From an uncultured Litorivicinus sp. (GTDB taxonomy: Bacteria; Pseudomonadota; Gammaproteobacteria; Pseudomonadales; Litorivicinaceae): DNA of 64,000 nt. Position 1 is the first letter of the stretch. Every line of letters starts with the position of its first letter. The translations under genes were made by a program, and so were the position numbers. The notes under the pieces were generated by a model. It did no database searches. It saw nothing but the letters and a program-made list of their open reading frames with translations, and was not told the origin of the DNA. Positions 44,016 through 52,801 of the stretch are shown here, piece after piece. Location: the NCBI GenBank assembly GCA_902558075.1, contig CACECO010000006.1, forward strand, positions 1-64,000. The letters run 5' to 3'.

Positions 44016-47015
44016 ATGAACACATTAACCCGTCCGCCTGTGAATGAAAGCGAGCGACCCAACTCACCGCGTCAGTTGGACAACAGTGAACTAGTTCGGC
44101 TCAACCACCAAATCGAGAGTAATACGCAATGCGAAATCCTGTTTTCTCAGTTTGATCGCGGTAGATATGCGACAGATGCGAGTCATTACCAAATTTTTCC
44201 ACTCGGGGTCGTAATCCCAACAACGAGAGATGATCTTCGCGCTTTAATCGATATCGCGACAGAATTTGACATTTGTCTCACGGGTCGCGGTGGTGGAACG
44301 AGCCAAAACGGACAAACCATCAACCAGTCGCTCGTCATCGACTATTCAAAACATCTCAATCAATTGGTTCATCTCGATGTTGAGAAACGGATTTGCCATG
44401 TAGAGCCAGGAATAGTTCTGGATCATTTAAATGCAAAGCTAAAGTCAATAGATCTTTGGTATCCAGTCGACGTTTCGACCTCAAGCCGCGCAACACTTGG
44501 GGGTATGACAGGAAATAACAGTTGTGGGTCGCGCAGTATCCGATACGGCACCATGCGCGACAATGTGCAGAGCGTTAAAGCACTACTGGCCGATGGTTCA
44601 GTCGCACATTGGCAGGAGTTGACACCCGAGCATCAAAGGCTATCCGTATCAGAATTGGCAAGGCGAACTGATCTTTTGGGCAGGCTTCTTTGTCTCGGAG
44701 CGACACATAAAGATTTAATCGAGTCTCGGCTTCCACAACTGATGCGTCGCGTAGGTGGTTATAACATTGACGCTCTGATCCCCGATGGAAACGGGGGCTC
44801 AGGATGTTGGCCAGGCACTCCCTGTAATCCCGCGCATCTGTTCGTTGGCAGTGAGGGCACCTTGGGGCTGTTCCAAGAGCTTGAGCTCAAGCTTTCGCCA
44901 ATTCCGACGAATAAGACACTGGGCGTTTGTCACTTTAAGACCTTCTACGCGGCAATGGACGCTGCACAACATCTTGTAACCCTAGGTCCATCTGCAGTTG
45001 AGCTGGTCGACCGAACAATGATCGATCTCGCACGGGACATCCCAATGTTTGCAAAGACGGTCAATCAGTTCGTCAAAGGAGAGCCTGACGCACTCTTGCT
45101 AGTTGAGTTTTCGGAGGAAGATCAGGCAGAAAATATTCAGCGCCTCAACCAACTTGAGATCATGATGTCGGATCTTGGTCAACCTGACTCCGTGGTCAGA
45201 GCTGAGAATTCAGCATTCCAGAAACAAATCTGGGAAGTTAGAAAACAAGGCCTCAATATCATGATGTCAATGCGCAATGATGCCAAGCCAATCTCAATCG
45301 TCGAAGACTGCGCAGTTGAACTCAAAGACCTCGCTGAGTACACGCGACGGCTGACGGAAGTATTTGAAAAATACGGGACCAGTGGTTGCTGGTACGCACA
45401 TGCGTCTGTCGGCACCTTGCATGTTCGCCCGGTGCTTAATTTAAAACAAAAAATAGGCGCCGATGTTTTGCGGGCGGTCGCCGAAGATGCTTTTACAATG
45501 GTGCGTGAATATAAAGGATCTCATTCAGGCGAGCACGGCGACGGTATTGCGCGGTCTGAATTTCACAAGGATATGTTCGGCCAAGAGATGGTTAATCTAT
45601 TTGGACAAGTCAAAGAGCTACTTGATCCGCAAGGAATATTCAATCCAAACAAAATCGTAGATCCACCAAAACATGATGATCGAACTTTGTTTCGTTTCAA
45701 CCCGGACTATGCGGATCAGGTGACCATCCATGGAACCTTCGATACCGGATTTGATTGGTCTGATTGGGGAAGTTTCGCTAATGCGGTCGAAATGTGTAAC
45801 AACAATGGGGCTTGCCGCAAAACCGATCCTGGCGTGATGTGTCCCTCATATCGAGTAACCAAAAACGAGAAAGATTTGGTTCGTGGCCGAGCTAATGTGC
45901 TCCGACTGGCCTTATCAGGCCAGCTTGGTCCCGATGCATTGACATCCGAAGAGATGATGGAAACCATGAAACTCTGCGTTGGGTGCAAGGCCTGTCAGAA
46001 CGAGTGTCCAACCAGCGTTGATATGGCCAAAATGAAGACAGAGGTGCTCTACCAACGTAGCCAGCGATTTGGTATCGATCTCCGCGAAAAGCTGATTGCT
46101 TACATGCCATTTTATTCCCCATGGATAAAAAAGGTTCCATGGCTCGCAAACCTCCGTGACCAGATTCCAGGGCTCCCATGGCTAACTGAGAAAATCCTTG
46201 GCTTAGCAAAAGATCGACAACTACCAGTCTGGGATAAAGTATATCGCGAGCCAGCGAGCGAACCGATAACCGACAAACCCACTGTTATACTGTTCGGAGA
46301 TACGTTTAACAGATCGTTCGAAACAAAAAATTTATATGCAGCACGTCAAGTCCTAGAAGCGATGGGATATGAGGTTATCGAACCAAAACCGGACAAGCGG
46401 TCTGTTTGCTGCGGTCGCACATTCCTTGCGTCAGGACTGATTGAACAAGCCAAAAAGGAAGCAGCACGCTTCTTTGAAACCGTAATGCCGTGGGTTCAAA
46501 AAGGAATCCCAGTGGTGGGTCTTGAGCCGTCCTGTTTGTTGACGTTGCGTGATGAATTTCAGGTATTGCTTCCAAGTGATGACGCCAAATTACTCGCAAA
46601 ATATGCGTTTCTTTTTGAAGAGTTTATTGAAAGTGAACTGAAAGCAGGACGAGCAACCTTGAACCTCGTCGAAGCACAATGTTCTGAAGCCCTAGTTCAC
46701 GGACATTGTCATCAAAAAGCAGCTCGCTCGATGGCCCCAGTAGAGGCACTCCTTAAACGGATTCCGGGACTGAAAGTATCGGTCATTGAGACATCGTGCT
46801 GTGGAATGGCCGGGCATTTCGGTTATCAAAAAGAGACTCTGAAAGAATCCCTGGCAATGGCAGAACTGGACCTGCTTCCCGCTGTGCGCGAGGCAAATGC
46901 AACCGCACGGATTGTTGCAGACGGCACCAGTTGTCGACATCAAATTGCTGACAACACCCCTCGTCAGGCAGAACATATAGCTGTTCTGTTGGCGGAACAT
47001 CTGAGGAAGGATTAA
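44016..47015 (+). CDS. FAD-linked oxidase fused to Fe-S/CCG domains (YdiJ-like 2-hydroxyacid dehydrogenase)
   Basis: A 999-aa fusion. The N-terminal half is a vanillyl-alcohol-oxidase-type FAD domain (GRGGGTSQNGQT at about 90-101, GGMTGNNSCGSRSIRYGTMRDN near 165, VGSEGTLG) with its substrate-binding cap (HASVGTLHVRPV and GSHSGEHGDGIARSEF). The C-terminal half has two ferredoxin-like Cys clusters (CNNNGACRKTDPGVMC and CVGCKACQNEC) and two CCG motifs (SVCCGRTF and TSCCGMAGHFGY). Related enzymes oxidise D-2-hydroxyglutarate or D-lactate and pass electrons to the quinone pool. No signal peptide. The glyoxylate-type aminotransferase opposite suggests a 2-hydroxyacid such as glycolate or a larger analogue. 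The gntR gene follows after 4 bases. Confidence 0.9.
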   Translation: MNTLTRPPVNESERPNSPRQLDNSELVRLNHQIESNTQCEILFSQFDRGRYATDASHYQIFPLGVVIPTTRDDLRALIDIATEFDICLTGRGGGTSQNGQTINQSLVIDYSKHLNQLVHLDVEKRICHVEPGIVLDHLNAKLKSIDLWYPVDVSTSSRATLGGMTGNNSCGSRSIRYGTMRDNVQSVKALLADGSVAHWQELTPEHQRLSVSELARRTDLLGRLLCLGATHKDLIESRLPQLMRRVGGYNIDALIPDGNGGSGCWPGTPCNPAHLFVGSEGTLGLFQELELKLSPIPTNKTLGVCHFKTFYAAMDAAQHLVTLGPSAVELVDRTMIDLARDIPMFAKTVNQFVKGEPDALLLVEFSEEDQAENIQRLNQLEIMMSDLGQPDSVVRAENSAFQKQIWEVRKQGLNIMMSMRNDAKPISIVEDCAVELKDLAEYTRRLTEVFEKYGTSGCWYAHASVGTLHVRPVLNLKQKIGADVLRAVAEDAFTMVREYKGSHSGEHGDGIARSEFHKDMFGQEMVNLFGQVKELLDPQGIFNPNKIVDPPKHDDRTLFRFNPDYADQVTIHGTFDTGFDWSDWGSFANAVEMCNNNGACRKTDPGVMCPSYRVTKNEKDLVRGRANVLRLALSGQLGPDALTSEEMMETMKLCVGCKACQNECPTSVDMAKMKTEVLYQRSQRFGIDLREKLIAYMPFYSPWIKKVPWLANLRDQIPGLPWLTEKILGLAKDRQLPVWDKVYREPASEPITDKPTVILFGDTFNRSFETKNLYAARQVLEAMGYEVIEPKPDKRSVCCGRTFLASGLIEQAKKEAARFFETVMPWVQKGIPVVGLEPSCLLTLRDEFQVLLPSDDAKLLAKYAFLFEEFIESELKAGRATLNLVEAQCSEALVHGHCHQKAARSMAPVEALLKRIPGLKVSVIETSCCGMAGHFGYQKETLKESLAMAELDLLPAVREANATARIVADGTSCRHQIADNTPRQAEHIAVLLAEHLRKD

Positions 47016-47019
47016 CCCG

Positions 47020-47682
47020 TTGAACTCAAATGTCATTGTTCGAGCACCACTTCATGTGCAAGTTGCAGAACGGCTCAGACTTCTCATTGATTCCGGCGAA
47101 TTAGCACCTGGAACCCGCCTCAACGAAAATGAACTCTGCCAAAATATGGGTGTCAGTCGTACGCCCCTACGCGAAGCTATTCGCTCTTTGGCCACCGAGG
47201 GTCTTGTTGAGCTTCAGCCAAATCGTGGTGCAATCGTCAGCGTTGTTAGCCAAGACGATGTAACGGAAATTCTTCCAATTATGGCCTCACTCGAGGGGTT
47301 AGGAGGTCGACTCGCTGCTGTGCAGATGCACACTGATCAAATCAAGCAGATCCGGCAAATTCATAATCAAATGGTCACGCATTACCAAAAAAATGAAGTG
47401 ACTAAATACTTCGAAACTAATCGGCTGATTCACGAACTCATTACCGAGGGAAGTGGGAATCAAACATTAGTGGATACGATTAACAGTCTCTCTGCCAAAG
47501 TACGGCGTGCTCGCTTCTCTGCACAAATGACCCGCGAGAGCTGGGAAAGGGCGGTCTCTGAACATGAAGAAATGATTACCGCTCTCGAGGCCAGCGATCC
47601 CAATCGACTCGAGGCGATTCTGATCCAGCATGTCGAAACCAAACGAACAACGATTCTTGGCTCGCTGCAACAATCACAGTAA
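47020..47682 (+). CDS. GntR-family transcriptional regulator with FCD domain
   Basis: A 220-aa regulator. The N-terminal winged helix has LRLLIDSGELAPGTRLNENEL and GVSRTPLREAIRSLATEGLVEL, the canonical GntR signature. The FCD ligand domain follows, with metal-binding residues expected around FHELI-like RLIHELI (about 145) and HEEMITALEASD and HVETKR near the end. Translation starts at a TTG (47020), with GAGGAAGG upstream. It is co-transcribed with the oxidase and probably senses the pathway acid, controlling the divergent promoter at 43.9-44.0 kb. Confidence 0.9.
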   Translation: MNSNVIVRAPLHVQVAERLRLLIDSGELAPGTRLNENELCQNMGVSRTPLREAIRSLATEGLVELQPNRGAIVSVVSQDDVTEILPIMASLEGLGGRLAAVQMHTDQIKQIRQIHNQMVTHYQKNEVTKYFETNRLIHELITEGSGNQTLVDTINSLSAKVRRARFSAQMTRESWERAVSEHEEMITALEASDPNRLEAILIQHVETKRTTILGSLQQSQ

Positions 47683-47685
47683 GGC

Positions 47686-48102
47686 CTAGCCAACCAAATG
47701 GATTTGAACTTGTCGTTTTGATCCGCGAGTCCGGTGTTCGAGGAGAAAAATCCCCTGCCACGTCCCAAGGACTAGCCGAGAGTCACGAACACTTAGCGTC
47801 AAATGAGTCTGGGTCAAAACCGTCTTCAGATGAGCCGGCATATCGTCAAGACCTTCGAGCTCATGTTCATATCGGCCTCGCTCCATCGGTGCAAGCAAGT
47901 CCAAAAATCGAACAATATCTCGTTGCACATCAGTTGAGGCGTTTTCTTGGATGAGCAATGAGGCGGATGTATGAAGAACTGACAGCTGACATAACCCATA
48001 AAATATCCCTTGGTCTCTGACAAACTTTTCAACTTCACCTGTGATTGAGTGCATCGAAAACCCATCTGTATCAACGATCAAATCATGAAAATATTGATTC
48101 AC
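47686..48102 (-). CDS. yjbQ: YjbQ/UPF0047 family protein
   Basis: A 138-aa protein of the YjbQ family, labelled secondary thiamine-phosphate synthase because E. coli YjbQ has that side activity. The main role is unsettled. Conserved His-containing motifs are visible: LSVLHTSASLLIQENA, the RYEHE block, DDMPAHLKTVL and LGTWQGIFLLEHR. It converges on gntR with a 3-base gap. Confidence 0.9.
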   Translation of the reverse strand: MNQYFHDLIVDTDGFSMHSITGEVEKFVRDQGIFYGLCQLSVLHTSASLLIQENASTDVQRDIVRFLDLLAPMERGRYEHELEGLDDMPAHLKTVLTQTHLTLSVRDSRLVLGTWQGIFLLEHRTRGSKRQVQIHLVG

Positions 48103-48202
48103 TCGGTAATCCTTATCAATGTTGTTTCACTAGATGTAGTAGTCTAAACTGACTTTGACCACAAGATGTTGTTAATATCCGTGTCACCAACAGGAGAGAG
48201 AT

Positions 48203-48532
48203 ATGATTGTTTTTCCATCACTACTCGCTCTGATCTTCGGTTTTAGCCTGGGTTTTGTGTTCGATAACACGTTGATCTTGGTCGTTGTCGCGTGCATCGC
48301 TCCCTCCTCCTTTTGGGCTTTCAAGCTTTACAGCCATTCGGCCCACGTGTCTGAGCCTATCCATTCGAACAGTCTCCCAGCCTCGATTTTCAAAAGTGAA
48401 TTTGACGACGTTGAATTCACCGACGATCGAGAGCGGTCTTCAAGAAAAAGAACCCTATTTGCGTCGATGTGTTACGTTTTCGGATTATTAATCGGCGGAT
48501 TGATCACGCCAATTTTCTCGACCCATCTATGA
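48203..48532 (+). CDS. small hypothetical membrane protein
   Basis: 109 residues with two N-terminal transmembrane segments (residues about 3-21 and 24-42), an acidic cytoplasmic or periplasmic stretch (SEFDDVEFTDDRERSSRKR) and a third C-terminal helix (about 86-105). A good ribosome site, AGGAGAGAG, precedes ATG 48203. Its end overlaps the convergent gene by 6 bases. I recognise no family. Confidence 0.65.
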   Translation: MIVFPSLLALIFGFSLGFVFDNTLILVVVACIAPSSFWAFKLYSHSAHVSEPIHSNSLPASIFKSEFDDVEFTDDRERSSRKRTLFASMCYVFGLLIGGLITPIFSTHL

Positions 48533-49000
48533 CGATGCAGCCGCCGGGAAACTTCCGACTACGGTTACCTCCTGACAGTAATCCAATGAGACTTCTTCGA
48601 AGGTAACCCACCACTTAAAAGGATCATCGCCAAGGCCCATTCCGTGTTCACTCACTGCTTTCATCGCGGCAAAACGTTTTTTATCGGAAGAAGCCATCTC
48701 CATAATTGATGGCCAACTAAATGCACGTATGTCTTTTGGATTGAATGCGTATCTTACTTTTTGAACTTCCGGATTCCCCATCGAATAGCAAAACGGCTGC
48801 TCAGTAAACCAAACATATCGTCCACGCGCTTTGTAATCTTTTTTGGTTGCTCGCCATTGATAGCTCAATTCAGACGAACGAGGCTGATTTAAGTGAAGTC
48901 CTGCTTCGATAAAGTATTCAAGCCGGCATCCTTCGAGCCCAATGAATCCAGAGGAATCGATTTCTCTCCGAATCGGCTCGTGCGTAAAATGATAAATCAT
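48527..49000 (-). CDS. hypothetical protein coupled to MarR-like regulator
   Basis: A soluble 157-aa protein. It begins MIYHFTHEPIRREI and has RGRYVWFTEQPFCYS near residue 60 and FEEVSLDY near 135. A His at YHFT, an aromatic VWFTE strand and a late Glu loosely recall the ADP-ribosyltransferase layout, but this is a weak visual resemblance only. Its ATG shares one base with the stop of the upstream regulator (TAATG), so the two are translationally coupled. Function is unknown. Confidence 0.7.
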   Translation of the reverse strand: MIYHFTHEPIRREIDSSGFIGLEGCRLEYFIEAGLHLNQPRSSELSYQWRATKKDYKARGRYVWFTEQPFCYSMGNPEVQKVRYAFNPKDIRAFSWPSIMEMASSDKKRFAAMKAVSEHGMGLGDDPFKWWVTFEEVSLDYCQEVTVVGSFPAAASS

Positions 49001-49317
49001 TAAATTTCTTGTTTGAGCGTATTAATTTCGCTTTTTAGGCTTTGAATATCATGTTCACACTCTTTAATCCGAAGTTGTGCGAGTTGCTTGCGCTGCTCTT
49101 GACCTGTCGCAGTCAAATGATATGTTTGCCCACGCTTACCCTTAGATGTCTTGACAACATTCGTCTCAAGAATACCTGCACCAACAAGCGCCCGAATCGT
49201 CTGATTCGCAGTACCTAAACTGACGTCGACCTGTTCTGCCAACTCACGCTGTGAGATCTCTTCTGCTTTTTCGATCACCCGCAGAAGATTTAACGCGCGC
49301 TCAGTCGATAACCCCAT
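49000..49317 (-). CDS. MarR-like winged-helix regulator (EPS-associated type)
   Basis: 105 residues: a winged helix (ALNLLRVIEKAEEISQRELAEQVDVSLGTANQTIRALVGAG, with a wing ending KGKRGQTYHLTATG) followed by a coiled coil of about 35 residues. This order matches the small MarR-family regulators usually found at exopolysaccharide loci. No polysaccharide genes lie nearby here; the only partner is the coupled downstream gene. GAGG stands seven bases before ATG 49317. Confidence 0.8.
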   Translation of the reverse strand: MGLSTERALNLLRVIEKAEEISQRELAEQVDVSLGTANQTIRALVGAGILETNVVKTSKGKRGQTYHLTATGQEQRKQLAQLRIKECEHDIQSLKSEINTLKQEI

Positions 49318-49423
49318 TTCAACACCTCATTTATTTGATTTATACCAATGATTGGTTGCAACTCTGGATTTTAAAGAGCACTTTCGAAACAGTCAGACAA
49401 TCAATACTTAAACGGATGCCCTT

Positions 49424-50020
49424 GTGCTTTTAAGAATACTCGATAACCGCCCAAAACTCATCGTGATGCTAATTATCAGCGTGGTAGCGGCGTTCGAGGT
49501 TCAGAGATACGTCATTTATCCGATCGAAAGTTTGTTGAATTTCGAAATCACGCAATACGCAAGCATGGTCTATTTACCGGCTGGCGTAATCTTTTTGTCC
49601 TATTATCTGCTGCGTTGGTGGTTCTTGCCGGTCATTTTGATTGGGCGAACTTACATCTCGTTACAACTAGGCCCTGTAGACCTTATTTTAGAAATGGTGA
49701 TGTTTAATCTGATCGTCGCGTTGCTCTATCCGTTGTGGCTGTATCTCCTCAACAACGCGAATTGGGACGTATTCGGTGATGTTGATAAAAATCAATTAAC
49801 TATCACAGGGGCCATGATTTTTGCGTTACTTCTGTCATTTAGCACGGGAATTTTATCGGCGATAAATCACACAGTGTCGGGCGTTGTGCCTCTGGATCAA
49901 GCACTGCAATACACCGTGCATTTCATCGTTGGAGACACGATTGGGGCAGGAGTCATTCTCTTTCTGTTTTATCAGCTTCTTAAACTTAATCTTAAATTCA
50001 AAAGACCAAAAATTACTTGA
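49424..50020 (+). CDS. integral membrane protein, MASE1-like
   Basis: 198 residues, mostly hydrophobic, with about six transmembrane helices. YLPAGVIFLSYYLLRW near residue 50 and the late VGDTIGAGVILFLF resemble the MASE1 sensory membrane module (YLPAG... and GDxxGAxL), which is normally fused to kinases or GGDEF domains. No such output domain follows here. The start is a GTG at 49424 with weak ribosome-site support. It is divergent from the MarR-like regulator and could be its target. Confidence 0.68.
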   Translation: MLLRILDNRPKLIVMLIISVVAAFEVQRYVIYPIESLLNFEITQYASMVYLPAGVIFLSYYLLRWWFLPVILIGRTYISLQLGPVDLILEMVMFNLIVALLYPLWLYLLNNANWDVFGDVDKNQLTITGAMIFALLLSFSTGILSAINHTVSGVVPLDQALQYTVHFIVGDTIGAGVILFLFYQLLKLNLKFKRPKIT

Positions 50021-50471
50021 TTCAACAATCGGAAGTCTCCTTCAAAAATAAGTCCCAAACGTTGGGTCAGTCTCGTAAAAAAGAACTCTCTGGCTTTTGA
50101 CAATTCGCGATTTAGACCTTCATACAATTGCATAAATTTGACCGATTTTGTGTACGTCCACCTTCAAAGATGGCCTAGAAATCGACCAAACACCGTACCA
50201 TGTCGATAAATCAACAGTGGGCCCTTCCGACCGCCAGATTGTGGGCTCCGCAGAGACTCTGGACTTCCATATTGACTCACTTGATTCCAGATACTCGTCT
50301 TCGATCGCGGTTGATAATAGGGTTCATGTACGTTGCAAACAGAATCTGGGACGGTCTGTATACAGTCCAAACATCCAAGGAATACTTGGTCCGAATACGG
50401 AAGAAGACGGCCAAATGCCGGTTATGACTAGGACAGACGAGTCGCTAAAACAAAGGCTTTAAATCCAACAG
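50021..50471. other. gene-poor stretch with overlapping weak reading frames
   Basis: About 450 bases with no convincing gene. A TTG-started frame at 50148-50462 (104 codons) and an ATG-started frame at 50200-50427 (75 codons, basic C-terminus) overlap each other, and neither has a ribosome site or family resemblance. It may hold a decayed gene. I see no tRNA or terminator in it. Confidence 0.4.
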
Positions 50472-50864
50472 TCACAACACTTTTTCATCTTTACGGCACG
50501 AATAAAACAGGGTCTCGCCCAGCATTTCATTCATTGGTTTATCCGTACTGGCAAACTCTGTCGTTAATTCTCCATTGAGCCTGTCAAACATGAATATCTC
50601 GAATGATACAGAGCTGTTATCAACGTCCTTACTGTATTGAATAACTTTGGACCAAACGATAAACCTATCTGATTGAAAATCTAGTGGTTGGCGCTCCTCA
50701 ATCCCACCGAAACTGGCTTGTTGCCGCTCAAGATCAACCGAAAGAGGAACTAGCATCTCAGTGTCCTGAGATTTACAAACCAACTGGAAGGGAGACGCCA
50801 AGCTCGCACACGAAAGCCCGATAGTGACAACAAACCAAAGCGTGTTAATCGTGACATTTTTCAC
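50472..50864 (-). CDS. hypothetical secreted protein
   Basis: 130 residues starting with a signal peptide (MKNVTINTLWFVVTIGLSCASLASP, cleavage probably after ASLAS). The mature part is hydrophilic, with Cys residues near each end (LVCKS and FYSCRKD) that could form one disulphide, and beta-rich sequence between. Probably periplasmic. No family recognised. Confidence 0.68.
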   Translation of the reverse strand: MKNVTINTLWFVVTIGLSCASLASPFQLVCKSQDTEMLVPLSVDLERQQASFGGIEERQPLDFQSDRFIVWSKVIQYSKDVDNSSVSFEIFMFDRLNGELTTEFASTDKPMNEMLGETLFYSCRKDEKVL

Positions 50865-51036
50865 AAGTAATTATTCTCTCGCTTGCGTTGACAGACTGTT
50901 CACGAGTGTAAACCGTATCACAAAGACCGAGAGTCAAATACGGCTATTACGCCACGGTGACAGATTAGGTGCGATTTGACGATACTACATATCTTATTCA
51001 ATATGACATTTATCCCATAAATATAGGAGTTTTTTC

Positions 51037-51498
51037 GTGCGGAAAACAGAATCAGTTTTTGCAACTTCCTTAGTACTTTTATTTTTGAGTTCTTTTGCAA
51101 AAGCGCAGACCGAAAAATTGGACAATCTTGCTGCGTGCGCAGGTGTTGTGATAGGGAATGGTGCTGTGGATTTTTATTTGGGCGATGAGCAATCGTTTGA
51201 TGTTGCTGCAAATATTGCATATTCAGCCTATCTTTCAGAGGTCTTTTCTGGGGGATATCAACAAACCGATTTGCAGGTAGCAGACCAAATACTCGGCGGA
51301 AGTGTAGATAAAATAATCATGGCTCATAACACTGAAAATTTTACTGCAGATATTTATGAGGAAGTTGTTGGTTGTTATAGGATGCTCGCAGAACAATTAA
51401 TGGACGGGGCAGAAATAATAATCAATAACCAAAGCAAATGGAACGAATTGAAAAATACCTCTATTGAAACCTTGAAGAGAATGTTACGCGCAGGATAG
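51037..51498 (+). CDS. hypothetical secreted protein
   Basis: 153 residues beginning at GTG 51037, with AGGAG about seven bases upstream. A signal peptide (VLLFLSSFAKA, then QTEKLDN) is followed by a helical mature domain with two Cys (LAACAGV and VVGCYRM). Probably periplasmic. The pattern LAACAGVVIGNG recalls small helical periplasmic proteins, but I cannot assign a family. Confidence 0.68.
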   Translation: MRKTESVFATSLVLLFLSSFAKAQTEKLDNLAACAGVVIGNGAVDFYLGDEQSFDVAANIAYSAYLSEVFSGGYQQTDLQVADQILGGSVDKIIMAHNTENFTADIYEEVVGCYRMLAEQLMDGAEIIINNQSKWNELKNTSIETLKRMLRAG

Positions 51499-51837
51499 AT
51501 TGATTTTTGTCCTATATTCCGTCCACATTCTTCCACGGGCGAGAGGATATTTCTTCCTTGTAAAATTCAATCTCTATTGTCGTTCTGAATATCTTTTTAA
51601 AACTGAATAGACATTCGTATTTTTCCAGAGGTGACCTCCTACTGTGGTCAAACATTGCTCATTTAAAAAGCTTCGCAATTCTTCTATAACCTAATCTATC
51701 CATCTAAAGTGATTGCAGAAGTCTAAACTCTAATTGTTTTTCTGAATATCGTGTTGGATTTGGATCTGGAAAAGTTTGTTAGACCTCTTGGAAACTTCAC
51801 ATAAAGGACAATCTGACAACTCTCCATCCGAAAAGTA
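51499..51837. other. AT-rich non-coding stretch with an imperfect repeat
   Basis: About 340 bases without a supported gene. It contains an imperfect direct repeat of 23 bases (51571-51593 and 51728-51750, both ending TTCTGAATATC) 157 bases apart. On the minus strand a frame with CxC and CPLC pairs but no start codon runs across 51730-51900, possibly a decayed zinc-binding protein. Confidence 0.4.
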
Positions 51838-52239
51838 TTGCCAAATCTGGCCTACTCCACAGTAGCAAAAGGACGATGTAATGCAGGGTTTTACATTGCT
51901 GACCTAACTTTTAACTTCACCCTCACCTGTCGCTCCCCTGCACTTACCGGCAACCATTACTCTGATTACCAATTATTCCTATATCAAACCATCTCTGAGC
52001 ATAGAGAGAAAGGGATGGCCTTTGATGCCATTGCAGAGTGGTTGAACAAGGAAGGATACCTGAACGTGTGTGGTAAAAAGTTCAGAGGTGCGCACGTTCA
52101 TTCAATTTTAAAAAAGAGATTGGCAAAAGAAGAGTTGCGGAAACGGGAGCATCCACCAGTTTGGTCAGACTTCAGCATGGAGGCGGTCGACAAGACTATC
52201 TTGATGAGTGATTTCGGGTTTCACAGCAAAAAAAAGTGA
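51838..52239 (+). CDS. small protein resembling a recombinase-domain fragment
   Basis: The frame from TTG 51838 has 133 codons, but only the part from about residue 40 looks protein-like. FLYQTISEHREKGMAFDAIAEWLNKEGYLNVCGKKFRGAHVHSILKK resembles the helical recombinase segment of serine recombinases (sparse-site recognition: rG..f..IA..LN..Gy....Gk.f....V..IL). The N-terminal catalytic domain is absent and the true start is unclear. It may be a stand-alone DNA-binding protein, as seen in marine bacteria, or a remnant of a mobile element. Confidence 0.5.
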   Translation: MPNLAYSTVAKGRCNAGFYIADLTFNFTLTCRSPALTGNHYSDYQLFLYQTISEHREKGMAFDAIAEWLNKEGYLNVCGKKFRGAHVHSILKKRLAKEELRKREHPPVWSDFSMEAVDKTILMSDFGFHSKKK

Positions 52240-52304
52240 TGCCGAGAATTGCCTCTGGGGGTCATACCCTCATGAGACAGGGTAGTTTGTGATTGATGAA
52301 AATA

Positions 52305-52511
52305 TCAGACACCAGTTACCTGTGGTGAAGATTTTTCACCCAGAACTGGTTCACAACGTGTCTCAATTTTAATCATCGGGAGGGCAAACTGAAACGTCTC
52401 AGCGTCCTTCATGCACTCCGACTGACTTTGTTTGTTCAGTCGTAATTCAAAATTTTGCGTGTCTTCTGCAAGCCCCATCGTGATAATTATTATGAGTGCA
52501 TATTTAACCAT
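52305..52511 (-). CDS. small hypothetical protein, possibly exported
   Basis: 68 residues: a short hydrophobic N-terminus (MVKYALIIIITMGLA) that could be a signal peptide, then a polar part with two Cys (SECMKD and TRCEPV). It starts 18 bases behind the 46-aa gene on the same strand, suggesting an operon. No family recognised. Confidence 0.45.
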   Translation of the reverse strand: MVKYALIIIITMGLAEDTQNFELRLNKQSQSECMKDAETFQFALPMIKIETRCEPVLGEKSSPQVTGV

Positions 52512-52529
52512 CTACCGGTTTAGACCTAG

Positions 52530-52670
52530 CTAACCAAAAATCATCGCTCCGAATATTAGCAAGATAAAAACGCCAATAAGTCGCATGGTGAGATCGCCAA
52601 TTGCATCATCTGCTTTGTCTTGTTTTTTTCTTTTCCCCTTCTTTTTTCCTTTGGCAAATATTGCCTTCAT
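52530..52670 (-). CDS. 46-residue lysine-rich single-helix membrane protein
   Basis: Starts at ATG 52670 with GGAG seven bases upstream. The N-terminal 20 residues are very basic (FAKGKKKGKRKKQDK), followed by a short acidic turn (ADDAIGD) and a C-terminal transmembrane helix (LIGVFILLIFGAMIFG). The layout predicts insertion with the basic end in the cytoplasm, near the nucleoid or ribosomes. It is followed by the 68-aa gene. Function is unknown. Confidence 0.6.
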   Translation of the reverse strand: MKAIFAKGKKKGKRKKQDKADDAIGDLTMRLIGVFILLIFGAMIFG

Positions 52671-52801
52671 ATAGGGTCTCCACGTACCCCTTTTTAACGA
52701 CCATCAATTTTTTTCATTTCGTATCATTTCCTTCTTTTGAGCGCTGTAGTAGTTTGGAACCACATACATTTGTTGATCAATAGCAAATAAAGTGAAACAA
52801 A

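Noticed and set aside
50148..50462. A 104-codon frame and an overlapping 75-codon frame
   Set aside because: They overlap in different frames, lack ribosome sites, and neither resembles a protein family, so I list the stretch as gene-poor.
51730..51900. Minus-strand frame with CxC and CPLC pairs
   Set aside because: It has no usable start codon; at best a decayed fragment.
52601..52783. A plus-strand 60-codon Phe/Ser-rich frame
   Set aside because: It is the complement of the well-supported 46-residue gene and has no ribosome site.
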